Shown here: piece after piece, positions 27,916-36,147 of the stretch
How positions within the stretch are numbered: position 1 is the stretch's first letter
Layout of the letters: each line of letters starts with the position of its first letter
Assembly (NCBI GenBank): GCA_049670505.1
Contig: JBATTK010000043.1
Coordinates: 49,686-113,685 of the forward strand
Length of the DNA stretch: 64,000 nucleotides
DNA from: JBATTK01 sp049670505
GTDB lineage: Bacteria; Bacteroidota; Bacteroidia; Flavobacteriales; Flavobacteriaceae
Reading direction: 5' to 3'
Notes under the pieces: generated by a model
What the model saw: the letters and a program-made list of their open reading frames with translations, nothing else
Told to the model about the DNA's origin: nothing
Database searches by the model: none
Made by a program: the position numbers and the translations under genes

Positions 27916-28275
27916 ATGAAATTCTTACTATCCTTGGTTTTTCTGCTATTTTTTAATCTTGGTATGGCGCAAATTACGCTAAAACCTATCACAGAACTTT
28001 CACAAAAAGATATAGAATCCGGAATTCTTGTGGATGTTCGTACCCCTAAGGAGTTTAAAGCGGGCCACTTGGATAGTGCCATAAACATCAATTGGTACGA
28101 TGCGGATTTTACGGCACAATTTAATTCCATCAACCAGCGGAAGGTCATTTATCTGTATTGCAAGGTAGGGGGGCGGAGTTTAAATGCGGCCAAGTGTTTA
28201 AAATCCTTAGGTTTTGAGCATGTAGTCAATCTAACCGGAGGGTATGATGCGGTAACCATCAAAAATGACCTATAA
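27916..28275 (+). CDS. Periplasmic rhodanese-like domain protein
   Basis: A 119-residue single rhodanese domain with an N-terminal signal peptide (FLLSLVFLLFFNLGMAQ). Domain marks are LVDVRTPKEFKAGHLDSAINI and the active-site loop YLYCKVGGRS, in which the cysteine would carry persulfide sulfur. Length is usual for single-domain rhodaneses. It is likely periplasmic sulfur transfer or thiol chemistry; the partner is unknown. It is divergent from the ECF sigma operon. Confidence 0.88.
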   Translation: MKFLLSLVFLLFFNLGMAQITLKPITELSQKDIESGILVDVRTPKEFKAGHLDSAININWYDADFTAQFNSINQRKVIYLYCKVGGRSLNAAKCLKSLGFEHVVNLTGGYDAVTIKNDL

Positions 28276-28576
28276 AACTCTAATCACATATTTCAAAACA
28301 TTGTTATCCGGTTAAAGATTGCCAGATTCCTGTAGTCCCCACAATAATAGGCGATTTGGGTTTTTTTTAAACCGGTACCTTGCTTTTCATAAGGTAAGTG
28401 CCAATAGTATAGATTCAATGGGTTCTATTTAAAATATATTGATATTCAATTAGTTACCAACAAGTCCTGTTTCTTTTATCTTACAGCGAAGCGGTCTTTT
28501 GTCCTTAATCGGACACTACTGATTTCAAAACAGTCTCTAAATACCGCTAACATAAGTCGGTTTTGTTTTTTATCGC
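28276..28576. other. 301-bp intergenic region with MITE-like element
   Basis: This gap between convergent genes is mostly occupied by the candidate element listed at 28289-28544. No protein-coding gene is supported. A 34-codon minus-strand frame at its right end overlaps the methyltransferase stop and is not called. Confidence 0.5.
28289..28544. repeat. Candidate miniature inverted-repeat element
   Basis: TCCGGTTAAAGA (28307-28318) and its partner TCCTTAATCGGA (28502-28513) are inverse complements at 10 of 12 positions. An 11-bp direct repeat ATTTCAAAACA flanks them at 28290-28300 and 28522-28532. The left 22 bases recur with one mismatch at 38493-38514. No transposase is present. The internal sequence has no recognisable gene. 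Confidence 0.4.
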
Positions 28577-29464
28577 TCATTTAGTGCAGGTAATGATATA
28601 ATACCCAAAACTTTTCATATGTAATCCGGACAATAGGGCATAAAATGAACCTTTTAAATTATGCAAACTTTCCCTTTTTAGTTTCCCTGTACGTAAAACC
28701 TTTTTAATGATGAATCCTATGATTGCAAATGGTACGTGCAACACCGAAGGGGCTACCCTAAAGGATACATTTTCCACTTTTACTTTTTTAAATCCTACCT
28801 CCTTTAATTGGTGTACAACGGAGTGAATAGTCCCTAATCTTTCCAAATGCCAATGGCCGCATAATTTGTTATAGGCGAGGCTACTACCATAACCTAATTC
28901 ATGGACTTCCTTTTTCAGCATGGCATCGGCAATGACCAATTTGCCGCCGGGTTTTAAAATTCGGAAGGCCTCCCTGAACGATTCTGGGTGGTGTCCGGAG
29001 TGACAAAAACTTTCAATGGCAACCGCACCGTTAAATGAGTTTGATGCCAAAGACGTCCGCTTGAAGTTTTCCCTTAAGATGGTACCTTTCAATTGCTTTA
29101 GCAATTGGTTCCCTTTCTTTACTTGGAATTGGGATAGTGTGACCCCTATAGCGGAAAGATTTTTGTTCTTCTTTAAAGCATACCTCATAGTACCGCCCAT
29201 ACCACAACCAAGGTCGGCCATTAGAGTCTTACCTTCTGGTATTTTCAAGCGTTTTATGACCTTGTGGTTCATTTCGTTGAGCATAGAATCCCTTTTAAAA
29301 GGATTGGTCTTAAAAGGTATAAAATATCCAAAATGCATATTAAAATCCTTGCTCCAGAACTCGTAATCGGCGGTAGCCTGATCATAGAAATTTATAATCT
29401 CATATTCCGATGCTAATGCTTTTTTTGGCTTATTTGAAACTAAATGTAGTGCGGAGGTTTGCAT
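28577..29464 (-). CDS. SAM-dependent methyltransferase, tocopherol-methyltransferase/CFA-synthase-like
   Basis: A 295-residue methyltransferase. Motif I is MADLGCGMGGTMRYA. The preceding YDQATADYEFWSKDFNMHFGYF and later AIESFCHSGHHPESFREAFRILKPGGKLVIADAM resemble small-molecule C- and O-methyltransferases of the gamma-tocopherol, sterol and cyclopropane-fatty-acid synthase group. The substrate is unknown, probably a lipid or pigment. It is the last gene of the GbsR-controlled operon, 11 bases after the small membrane protein gene. Confidence 0.82.
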   Translation of the reverse strand: MQTSALHLVSNKPKKALASEYEIINFYDQATADYEFWSKDFNMHFGYFIPFKTNPFKRDSMLNEMNHKVIKRLKIPEGKTLMADLGCGMGGTMRYALKKNKNLSAIGVTLSQFQVKKGNQLLKQLKGTILRENFKRTSLASNSFNGAVAIESFCHSGHHPESFREAFRILKPGGKLVIADAMLKKEVHELGYGSSLAYNKLCGHWHLERLGTIHSVVHQLKEVGFKKVKVENVSFRVAPSVLHVPFAIIGFIIKKVLRTGKLKRESLHNLKGSFYALLSGLHMKSFGYYIITCTK

Positions 29465-29475
29465 ATCTCGGGATT

Positions 29476-29916
29476 TTAGAGATTGAAATGGAAAATTAGA
29501 TTAATGATGAACAACCAAGCGTAGACTACTGCGAAGAGTGTGAATAGGATGTTCATAAAGTAGCTTCCCACTTTAAAAATGGCTTTTTGTGGAATTTGAT
29601 ACATAGGATAATAGGCAATCTGTGTAATCACCTTTCCGATCCAGTAGGCTGCTATTAAACCGGAGAGGGCAAGGGCAAGTCTGGTTCCGTTCTGTAAATC
29701 CCTAGTGAGCAGTATGGCAATAAGACCAAAGGAGAAATTTAATCCCTGAATATACCTGCCATATGTCTTTGCAATCTCTTGATTCAATGGTTTCAGCTGT
29801 TTTACATCATTGTACCAATCAAATACCTTGTGACGGATGTAAGGATAGATCAATGCCGTAAAGATTTGCCCGATACCTCCGATGATAATCAACCAATTTG
29901 GAACATTGTATTTCAT
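29476..29916 (-). CDS. Four-helix membrane protein of unknown function
   Basis: A 146-residue protein with four hydrophobic segments (about 8-26, 57-72, 82-105 and 118-142) and a polar loop PYIRHKVFDWYNDVKQLKPLNQEIAKTYGRY after the first. I do not recognise the family. It lies between a GbsR-type regulator and a methyltransferase on the same strand, and a copy of the regulator's palindrome sits 18 bases before its ATG, so it is probably a regulated target gene. Confidence 0.7.
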   Translation of the reverse strand: MKYNVPNWLIIIGGIGQIFTALIYPYIRHKVFDWYNDVKQLKPLNQEIAKTYGRYIQGLNFSFGLIAILLTRDLQNGTRLALALSGLIAAYWIGKVITQIAYYPMYQIPQKAIFKVGSYFMNILFTLFAVVYAWLFIINLIFHFNL

Positions 29917-29933
29917 AATATTTTATTTTATAA

Positions 29934-29953
29934 TTTTCAGAAAATATTGAAAG
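29934..29953. promoter_or_regulatory. Second predicted GbsR operator
   Basis: Half-sites TTTTCA and TGAAAG are separated by eight bases, the same 6-8-6 geometry as the perfect palindrome upstream of the regulator gene. It lies immediately before the start codon of the membrane protein gene. Confidence 0.6.
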
Positions 29954-29969
29954 TTTGATGCAAATTTTT

Positions 29970-30473
29970 TTATTTCATCATTTTAAGTAAAGATTTACTC
30001 AACCAATTTTGTCTTTGGTTCACAATTTTGTTCAACATACTGTCGGCGGTCTCCGCCAAATCATATAGTGCCTTGGTCTGTTTAATGAGCTCCCCGGTTT
30101 TTTTAGAACCGTCATTCTTTATGCTGGATATTTCCTTTAAGGTTTTAATAACAGGTTTTATTTCCCTTCTACTGCGTTCCTTGGCGATAACCCGGGCCAG
30201 TTCCTGAACGTCTTTTTCGGTAGAAAAATACTCTTTGCGTTCCCCCACTTTTAATTCTTTGGTTACAATTCCCCAGTCTATTAACTGCCGTACGTTCATG
30301 CTGGTATTTCCTCTTGAAATCTGAAGCTCCTCCATGATTTCCTCAGTGGTAAGGGGTTTAGTGGAAATAAAGAGCAGGGCCTGTATCTGCGCCATGGCCT
30401 TGTTAATACCCCATAGGGTGCCTAAACTTCCCCAAGTGCTGATAAACTTTTCTTTTGCTTCTTGAAATTCCAT
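29970..30473 (-). CDS. GbsR/MarR-family transcriptional regulator
   Basis: A 167-residue winged-helix regulator of the GbsR branch of MarR proteins. The N-terminus KEKFISTWGSLGTLWGINKAMAQIQALL and the HTH PLTTEEIMEELQISRGNTSMNVRQLIDWGIV are typical, followed by a wing (KVGERKEYFSTE) and a long C-terminal helical dimerisation part. It is first in an operon with a membrane protein and a methyltransferase. A perfect palindrome lies 21 bases upstream of its ATG, which suggests autoregulation. Confidence 0.88.
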   Translation of the reverse strand: MEFQEAKEKFISTWGSLGTLWGINKAMAQIQALLFISTKPLTTEEIMEELQISRGNTSMNVRQLIDWGIVTKELKVGERKEYFSTEKDVQELARVIAKERSRREIKPVIKTLKEISSIKNDGSKKTGELIKQTKALYDLAETADSMLNKIVNQRQNWLSKSLLKMMK

Positions 30474-30494
30474 AACACAAATATAATAATATTT

Positions 30495-30524
30495 TTAAAC
30501 TTTCAATAATTATTGAAAGTTTAA
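30495..30524. promoter_or_regulatory. Perfect 30-bp palindromic operator upstream of gbsR-like gene
   Basis: The palindrome reads TTAAACTTTCAATAA followed by its exact inverse complement, centred at 30509/30510. CTTTCA and TGAAAG half-sites are spaced by eight bases, repeated imperfectly at 29934-29953. Position in front of the regulator gene fits an autoregulatory operator. No T run follows on the minus strand to suggest a terminator. Confidence 0.65.
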
Positions 30525-30970
30525 TTAAAAAGAATTCTCGGCATTCATGTCCAGGGCTTGCCCGTTGCAAGCTGGTTTTCCGATTTTAATCTTAGACCCA
30601 GTAGGTTTCCAAAACCTGTCAAGTCTTTGCTTTGGGCCTTCTTATCGACAGACAGGAACAGGAATGTAAATAACGAGTTTCGATTTAATCAGATATATCT
30701 TTGCTGTTCCATTTTTTATCATAAACACTTGTTTTCGGGTTGTTCGTTCATTTTGTCTTGATACAAAACGAACCAAAAAATCAAGAAGATTTCAATGAAA
30801 TTTTTGTGACGGATCACAAAACCGCTGATAAATCTCGTCGCTACATGCTCTTTTTTGCCGTGCAAAACGCAATTTCGCTCGATTTACAGCTATTTTTGGG
30901 AAATCTCCGCCTTTTTATAATAGTGTGCCTTAGGTCGAACTGATGTTAAATAATAAAATACCGCTCTTTT
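30525..30970. other. Intergenic region with a hairpin, no gene called
   Basis: 446 bases between the regulator promoter and the M3 peptidase gene end. Overlapping short frames here look non-coding. A hairpin at 30745-30771 has arms TTCATTTTGT and ACAAAACGAA (one G-T type mismatch); it may be part of a dispersed element. Nothing else is recognisable. Confidence 0.45.
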
Positions 30971-32998
30971 TTAGCCTGCCTTTTTAATCAATCCCGCCCG
31001 TTCTAACAAAGCTTCTACCTTGGGCTCACTCCCCCTAAATCGTTTGTACAAGGTCATTGGATTTTCCGTACCTCCTTTGGAAAGTACATGGTCCTTAAAC
31101 TTTTGGGCCACCTCTTTATTGAATATTCCTTTCTCCTTAAAGTAGGCAAAGGCATCCGCATCTAAAACTTCGGCCCATTTATAACTGTAATAGCCCGAGG
31201 CGTATCCGCCTTGAAAAATATGGGAAAAAGCTGTGCTCATACAAGTTTCCGAGGTTTCCGGGTATAGATTGGTACCTTTGAAAGCTTCTGTTTCATAGAA
31301 TTTCACATCGGTTACGGAAGAAGGGTCCGTACCATGCCACGCCATGTCCAAAAATCCAAAACTCAACTGTCGTAAAGTAGCCATGCCTTCCTGAAAAGTT
31401 GCAGATTCCTTGATTTTTTGAACCAATTCCATGGGAATAAGCTCTCCCGTTTCATAATGTGTTGCAAACAGCTCCAATGCTTCTCTTTCGTAGCACCAAT
31501 TTTCCATGACCTGACTTGGCAATTCCACAAAATCCCAATATACCGAGGTGCCGGACAAACTAGGATAAGTGGTATTGGCGAGCATACCATGTAGACCATG
31601 ACCAAATTCATGGAACAAAGTAGTTACTTCGTTAAAGGTAAGTAGTGAAGGCTTACTTTTTGTGGGCTTGGTAAAATTACATACATTGGAAATATGTGGG
31701 CGTACATTTTCCCCGTCCTTTGCGTATTGCGGTTTATAGGAAGTCATCCATGCGCCACCACGCTTTCCTGCACGTGGGTGGAAATCGGCATAGAAAAGGG
31801 AGACAAAATTTTGGTCGGTATCATAGACCCTGTACGTTTTTACTTCCTCGTGGTACTTTTCAATGTCATAAACTTCCTCAAAGTGCAATCCAAATAATTT
31901 TTCGGCGACTTTAAAGACCCCTGCGATTACGTTTTCCAATTTAAAATAAGGTTTCAGTTTTTCATCATCCAGACTGAACAGTTTTTGCTTTAATTTTTCC
32001 GAATAATAGGCACTGTCCCATTTTTCCAAATGGTCTATATGGTCCAATTCTTTTGCAAATTGTTCCAATTCCTCAAATTCCTTTATTGCGGCAGGTTTTG
32101 CTTTTTCCAAGAGCTCATTAAGGAACCCGTGCACTTTTTCCGGTGTTTCGGCCATCCGTTCTTCCAGTACAAAATGTGCGTGGGTCGCATATCCCAATAG
32201 ATTGGCACGCTCATGGCGTAAATTGGCAATTTTTAGTACATGTGCCTTATTGTCCAATCCATCGCCCTTAAATCCTTTACTGCCAAAAGCCAAGGACAAT
32301 TCTTTACGTAGTTCACGGTTTTTGGCATATTTCATAAAGGGAATATAACTTGGATAATCCAACGTAATCAACCAACCTTTTTTATTCTTGGATTTGGCGA
32401 GTTGCACGGCGGCCTCCTTCTCTCCCTCGGGAAGTCCTTCCAAATCTTTTTCATCGGTCAACAATAGTTCATAGGCATTGGTCTCGGCCAAAACGTTTTC
32501 TCCGAATTTTAGTTTCAGTTGGGCCAATTCAGCATCTATTTTCCGTAAAAGTGCTTTTTTGTCTTCCGGTAAATTTGCCCCGTTTCTACTAAAGCTCTTA
32601 TATTTTTTGTCCAATAAGGTCTGTTGTTCAAGGGTCAGGTCCAGCACTTTCTTTTGATCGTAGACGATTTTGATTCTTTTGAATAATTCTTGATTTAGGG
32701 TGATATCATTACTGAATTCTGAAAGTAGGGGAGATACTTCTTGGGCTATTTGCTGAATTTCCTCGTTGGTCTCGGCAGCGTTCAAATTGAAAAAAACACT
32801 TGAAATGCGTTCTAAATGCTGTCCCGCATATTCCAGGGCCTCCAAGGTGTTTTCAAAGGTAGGTGTTGCCGTAGAAGTGGTTATAGCATCTATTTCTGCC
32901 CTTGCATCTGCCATTGCCTGCAAAAAAGCGGGCTTAAAATGTGCATTTTTTATTTTTGAAAAGGGGGCGGTATCAAATGGGGTCAATAGGGGGTTCAT
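30971..32998 (-). CDS. M3-family metallopeptidase (peptidyl-dipeptidase Dcp/oligopeptidase A type)
   Basis: A 675-residue cytoplasmic zinc oligopeptidase. The zincin motif is in LFHEFGHGLHGML, and the downstream metal-binding glutamate lies in VELPSQVMENW. The conserved end YSYKWAEVLDADAFAYFKEKGIF is present. Length matches Dcp/PrlC-like enzymes, which degrade short peptides. There is no signal peptide. A 21-bp tandem repeat lies just upstream of its start codon. Confidence 0.92.
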   Translation of the reverse strand: MNPLLTPFDTAPFSKIKNAHFKPAFLQAMADARAEIDAITTSTATPTFENTLEALEYAGQHLERISSVFFNLNAAETNEEIQQIAQEVSPLLSEFSNDITLNQELFKRIKIVYDQKKVLDLTLEQQTLLDKKYKSFSRNGANLPEDKKALLRKIDAELAQLKLKFGENVLAETNAYELLLTDEKDLEGLPEGEKEAAVQLAKSKNKKGWLITLDYPSYIPFMKYAKNRELRKELSLAFGSKGFKGDGLDNKAHVLKIANLRHERANLLGYATHAHFVLEERMAETPEKVHGFLNELLEKAKPAAIKEFEELEQFAKELDHIDHLEKWDSAYYSEKLKQKLFSLDDEKLKPYFKLENVIAGVFKVAEKLFGLHFEEVYDIEKYHEEVKTYRVYDTDQNFVSLFYADFHPRAGKRGGAWMTSYKPQYAKDGENVRPHISNVCNFTKPTKSKPSLLTFNEVTTLFHEFGHGLHGMLANTTYPSLSGTSVYWDFVELPSQVMENWCYEREALELFATHYETGELIPMELVQKIKESATFQEGMATLRQLSFGFLDMAWHGTDPSSVTDVKFYETEAFKGTNLYPETSETCMSTAFSHIFQGGYASGYYSYKWAEVLDADAFAYFKEKGIFNKEVAQKFKDHVLSKGGTENPMTLYKRFRGSEPKVEALLERAGLIKKAG

Positions 32999-33004
32999 GT
33001 TTGA

Positions 33005-33081
33005 GTATTGAGATATTAGATTTTAGTATTGAGATATTGGATTTTAGTATTGAGATATTGGATTTTAGTATTGAGATTTTA
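33005..33081. repeat. 21-bp tandem repeat (three heptads per unit)
   Basis: Unit GTATTGAGATATTRGATTTTA occurs at 33005, 33026 and 33047 and partially at 33068. Each unit divides into three related seven-base words (GTATTGA, GATATTG, GATTTTA). It is located seven bases upstream of the M3 peptidase ATG, so it could affect that gene's expression. Confidence 0.85.
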
Positions 33082-33146
33082 ATAAGTTACTACTTTCAGG
33101 TTTGTCCGGTCTGAAATTAGAAACAACAAAAACTGGAAACGGTGTA

Positions 33147-33635
33147 CTATTTACTATGTATTGATTTGGCACTATCGATTACTTTTTCTTTTAATCCTTC
33201 TTTATAGACCAAAATTTTGTCGAGTACACATTGATCGGAGCTGCCTATAATCTGTGCGGCCAGGATACCCGCATTTTTAGCCCCGTTCAAAGCTACCGTA
33301 GCTACCGGTACGCCTCCGGGCATTTGTAGAATGGATAGTACGGAATCCCATCCATCTATAGAATTACTGCTTTTTACGGGCACGCCAATAACCGGTAAAG
33401 GTGTCAAGGAAGCTACCATTCCCGGTAGGTGGGCAGCACCTCCTGCCCCTGCTATGATTACGGTATAGCCATTCTTATGGGCGTTTTTGCTAAAATCAAA
33501 AAGTTTCTCCGGAGTTCTATGGGCGGATACGATATCTACATCTACCGGTATATCAAAACCTTTTAAAATGTCTACGGCATCCTGCATTACCGGTAGGTCG
33601 CTTGTACTGCCCATGACCACTGCTACTTTTTTCAT
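33147..33635 (-). CDS. purE: 5-(carboxyamino)imidazole ribonucleotide mutase
   Basis: A 162-residue class I PurE that converts N5-CAIR to CAIR in purine synthesis. Family motifs are VVMGSTSDLPVM, VSAHRTPEKLF, IIAGAGGAAHLPGMVASLTPLPVIGVPV and SILQMPGGVPVATVA. The Met at 33635 starts the usual MKKVAVVMGS; eight further upstream codons are unlikely. PurK is encoded 72 bases upstream on the same strand, so the pair supplies consecutive reactions. Confidence 0.95.
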   Translation of the reverse strand: MKKVAVVMGSTSDLPVMQDAVDILKGFDIPVDVDIVSAHRTPEKLFDFSKNAHKNGYTVIIAGAGGAAHLPGMVASLTPLPVIGVPVKSSNSIDGWDSVLSILQMPGGVPVATVALNGAKNAGILAAQIIGSSDQCVLDKILVYKEGLKEKVIDSAKSIHSK

Positions 33636-33707
33636 AAAATTCCAAAATTTAAATTCCAAATACCGACTTGTATAGCAGTAGGATTTGGCACTTGATTTTT
33701 TTGTGAT

Positions 33708-34862
33708 CTACTTGCTGACCACCTTAATAGTTTCTTTTACTTGCTGCGCAATTTCCCGGGCTTTATCCATGTCATTGTTCACTATAGTGACATGGCCCAT
33801 TTTCCGGAAAGGCCGCGTCTGTCTTTTTCCATAAATATGAGGTGTAACACCATCTAATCGTAGAATTTTTTCTATATGCTCGTAAACTACATTGCCCGTA
33901 TGTCCTTCGGCACCGACCAAATTTACCATGACTCCGGCTACTTTACTATCCGGATTGCCCAAAGGAAGGTCCAGGATCGCCCTGATATGTTGTTCAAACT
34001 GGTTGGTATAACTAGCTTCAATACTGTAATGACCACTGTTGTGAGGTCTTGGAGCTACTTCGTTAACTAGAATTTCATCTTCCTTGGTCTGGAACATTTC
34101 CACCGCCAGAAGCCCCACGTGTTGCATTTTTTCCGAAACCAATAATGCAACTGCCTTTGCCTTTTTGGATACTTTTTCCGTTATACGGGCAGGACAAATT
34201 ACATATTCTACCTGATTGGCCTCTGGGTGGAACTCCATTTCCACAACAGGATAGGTGACTACTTGTCCGCTTGCGCTTCTAGCAACTATTACGGCCAATT
34301 CATTTTTAAAAGGTACTATTTCCTCGGCAATGCATTCAACATTGGGAAGACCTTTTAGATCCGCTGTTTTTCGAATTATCTTAACTCCTTGCCCATCATA
34401 TCCAAATTGGGCACTTTTCCACACAAAGGGCAGGGATAAACCTCCATTGGTAATGCTATCCTCAATTTCACTCGTATAAGCGAAGCGCATAAAGGGAGCG
34501 GTAGGAATTTGATGGTCCGTATAAAAAAGCTTTTGGGTCGCTTTGTTTTGAATGATGTATAAGGTTTTTGTAGGAGGATATACTTGGATACCTTCCCCTT
34601 CCAATTTTTCCAACGCTTCTGTATTTACATTTTCGATCTCGATAGTCAACGTATCAACGTTTTTTCCAAAATTGTACACACTATCAAAATCCATGAGATC
34701 CCCTTGGTAGAATTCGTTGCACGCAATTTTACAGGGAGCATCTTCCGATGGATCCAATACCTTGGTGTGAATGTCAAATTTGCGGGTCTCATAAAGCATC
34801 ATTTTTCCCAATTGTCCCCCTCCAAGAACACCTAGTTTAAAATCGGAAGAAAAGTAGTTCAT
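33708..34862 (-). CDS. purK: 5-(carboxyamino)imidazole ribonucleotide synthase
   Basis: A 384-residue ATP-grasp enzyme making N5-CAIR from AIR, ATP and bicarbonate. The N-terminal motif LGVLGGGQLGKMM, the ATP-grasp region FVWKSAQFGYDGQGVKII and the metal-binding VNEVAPRPHNSGHYSIEAS are clear. The start MNYFSSDFKLGVLGG at 34862 is preferred over a start 16 codons upstream that lacks family resemblance. It precedes purE in an operon and is divergent from hpt-adk. Confidence 0.95.
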   Translation of the reverse strand: MNYFSSDFKLGVLGGGQLGKMMLYETRKFDIHTKVLDPSEDAPCKIACNEFYQGDLMDFDSVYNFGKNVDTLTIEIENVNTEALEKLEGEGIQVYPPTKTLYIIQNKATQKLFYTDHQIPTAPFMRFAYTSEIEDSITNGGLSLPFVWKSAQFGYDGQGVKIIRKTADLKGLPNVECIAEEIVPFKNELAVIVARSASGQVVTYPVVEMEFHPEANQVEYVICPARITEKVSKKAKAVALLVSEKMQHVGLLAVEMFQTKEDEILVNEVAPRPHNSGHYSIEASYTNQFEQHIRAILDLPLGNPDSKVAGVMVNLVGAEGHTGNVVYEHIEKILRLDGVTPHIYGKRQTRPFRKMGHVTIVNNDMDKAREIAQQVKETIKVVSK

Positions 34863-34969
34863 AAAAATTCCTTTTGCCCTGTTTATGGGTAAATAGTACG
34901 ATTGCCACAAAAATACACCTAAATCTTATAAACCAATCGTTTGGACGTTAAAAAGAGAAATCAAAATAG

Positions 34970-34977
34970 TATCTTTG
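34970..34977 (+). promoter_or_regulatory. Candidate -7 element for hpt-adk
   Basis: TATCTTTG matches TAnnTTTG, 21 bases before the proposed TTG start at 34999. The ORF's upstream TTG (34975) lies inside this element and so cannot be the start if the promoter is real. The nearest TTTG upstream is 26 bases away, longer than usual. Confidence 0.45.
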
Positions 34978-34998
34978 CCATCTTATAAAGTTTTACCA

Positions 34999-36105
34999 TT
35001 GATAAAGCTACACGATAAACATTTTAGGCCTTTTTTAAGCGAAACGGAGATTCTTACGGCAATCAAGAAAGTGGCCCAAGAGATAGCCGATGATTATAAG
35101 GATCAAGTTCCAATTTTTGTTGGTGTCCTCAACGGATCTTTTATGTTCGTTGCGGATCTATTGAAACATTATCAACATCCTTGCGAGGTTTCATTCGTAA
35201 AATTAAGTTCCTATCAGGGATTAACATCAACAGGTATTGTGGAGACACTTCTAGATGTTCCCGACAATATAGAGGGAAGGAGCATTATTATTTTGGAGGA
35301 TATTATAGATACCGGCCGTACGGTAAAAGAACTGGTGCATCTGTTCTCCAATACCCACGTAAAGGAATTTAAAATCGCAAGTCTTTTTTATAAAACCGAG
35401 GTCTACAAGGGTGAATATCCCATTGATTATTTTGGAATAGCGATTCCCGACAAATTTATTGTGGGATATGGGCTGGACTATAATGAATTGGGGAGAAACC
35501 TTAAAGCCGTATATCAATTAAACCAAAACCATATGATCAATCTTGTTTTATTTGGAAAACCTGGAGCTGGCAAAGGTACGCAAGCCGATTTTTTAAAAAA
35601 GAAATATAACTTGAAGCATATTTCTACCGGGGATGTATTCCGATACAACATCAAAAACGAAACGGAGTTGGGAAAATTGGCCCAATCCTATATGGACAAA
35701 GGGGATTTGGTTCCCGATGAGCTTACCATTAAAATGTTACAGGAAGAGGTAGAAAAAAACGAAGAGGCCAACGGTTTTATTTTTGATGGATTTCCAAGAA
35801 CTACCGCGCAAGCGGAGGCATTGGATGACTTTTTGGAGTTGAAGGGGATGAAAATCGATGCTACGATCGCCTTGGAGGCCGATGATGAAGTATTGATCCA
35901 GCGACTTTTGGAACGGGGGAAGCTTAGCGGAAGACCGGATGATCAAGACGAGGATAAAATTCGAAATCGGTTCGACGAGTATAATCAAAAAACAGCTCCA
36001 TTACAACACTATTACAAAGGATATGGAAAATTCCATAGTGTTGACGGTATCGGGGAGATAGCTGAAATCACAGAACGCTTGGGCATGGTAATCGACTCGC
36101 TTTAG
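34999..36105 (+). CDS. Hypoxanthine phosphoribosyltransferase-adenylate kinase fusion protein
   Basis: A 368-residue two-domain protein. Residues 1-175 are an HPRT-type phosphoribosyltransferase with the PRPP loop LEDIIDTGRTV (about 99-109) and YKTEVY...GYGLDYN. A linker of only about six residues leads to a complete adenylate kinase beginning at an internal Met (about 179, nucleotide 35533) with P-loop FGKPGAGKGTQ, ISTGDVFR, DGFPRT and GRPDDQDED. The zinc LID cysteines are absent. The fusion joins purine salvage to AMP phosphorylation. The proposed start is TTG, giving MIKLHDKHF, the normal N-terminus. The internal ATG could also yield free adenylate kinase. Confidence 0.88.
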   Translation: MIKLHDKHFRPFLSETEILTAIKKVAQEIADDYKDQVPIFVGVLNGSFMFVADLLKHYQHPCEVSFVKLSSYQGLTSTGIVETLLDVPDNIEGRSIIILEDIIDTGRTVKELVHLFSNTHVKEFKIASLFYKTEVYKGEYPIDYFGIAIPDKFIVGYGLDYNELGRNLKAVYQLNQNHMINLVLFGKPGAGKGTQADFLKKKYNLKHISTGDVFRYNIKNETELGKLAQSYMDKGDLVPDELTIKMLQEEVEKNEEANGFIFDGFPRTTAQAEALDDFLELKGMKIDATIALEADDEVLIQRLLERGKLSGRPDDQDEDKIRNRFDEYNQKTAPLQHYYKGYGKFHSVDGIGEIAEITERLGMVIDSL

Positions 36106-36147
36106 GAAGTCGGGACTTTCATACTACAATACCTATTTCAACGAGTA

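Noticed and set aside
27916..28275. Rhodanese as part of the sigma factor operon
   Set aside because: It is transcribed in the opposite direction with its own promoter-like element.
28476..28580. 34-codon minus-strand frame near the methyltransferase stop
   Set aside because: It overlaps the methyltransferase end and lies in the putative MITE end; no support beyond an open frame.
30558..30943. Two overlapping plus-strand frames of 67 codons
   Set aside because: Cys/Phe-rich translations over a hairpin; no start context or family resemblance.
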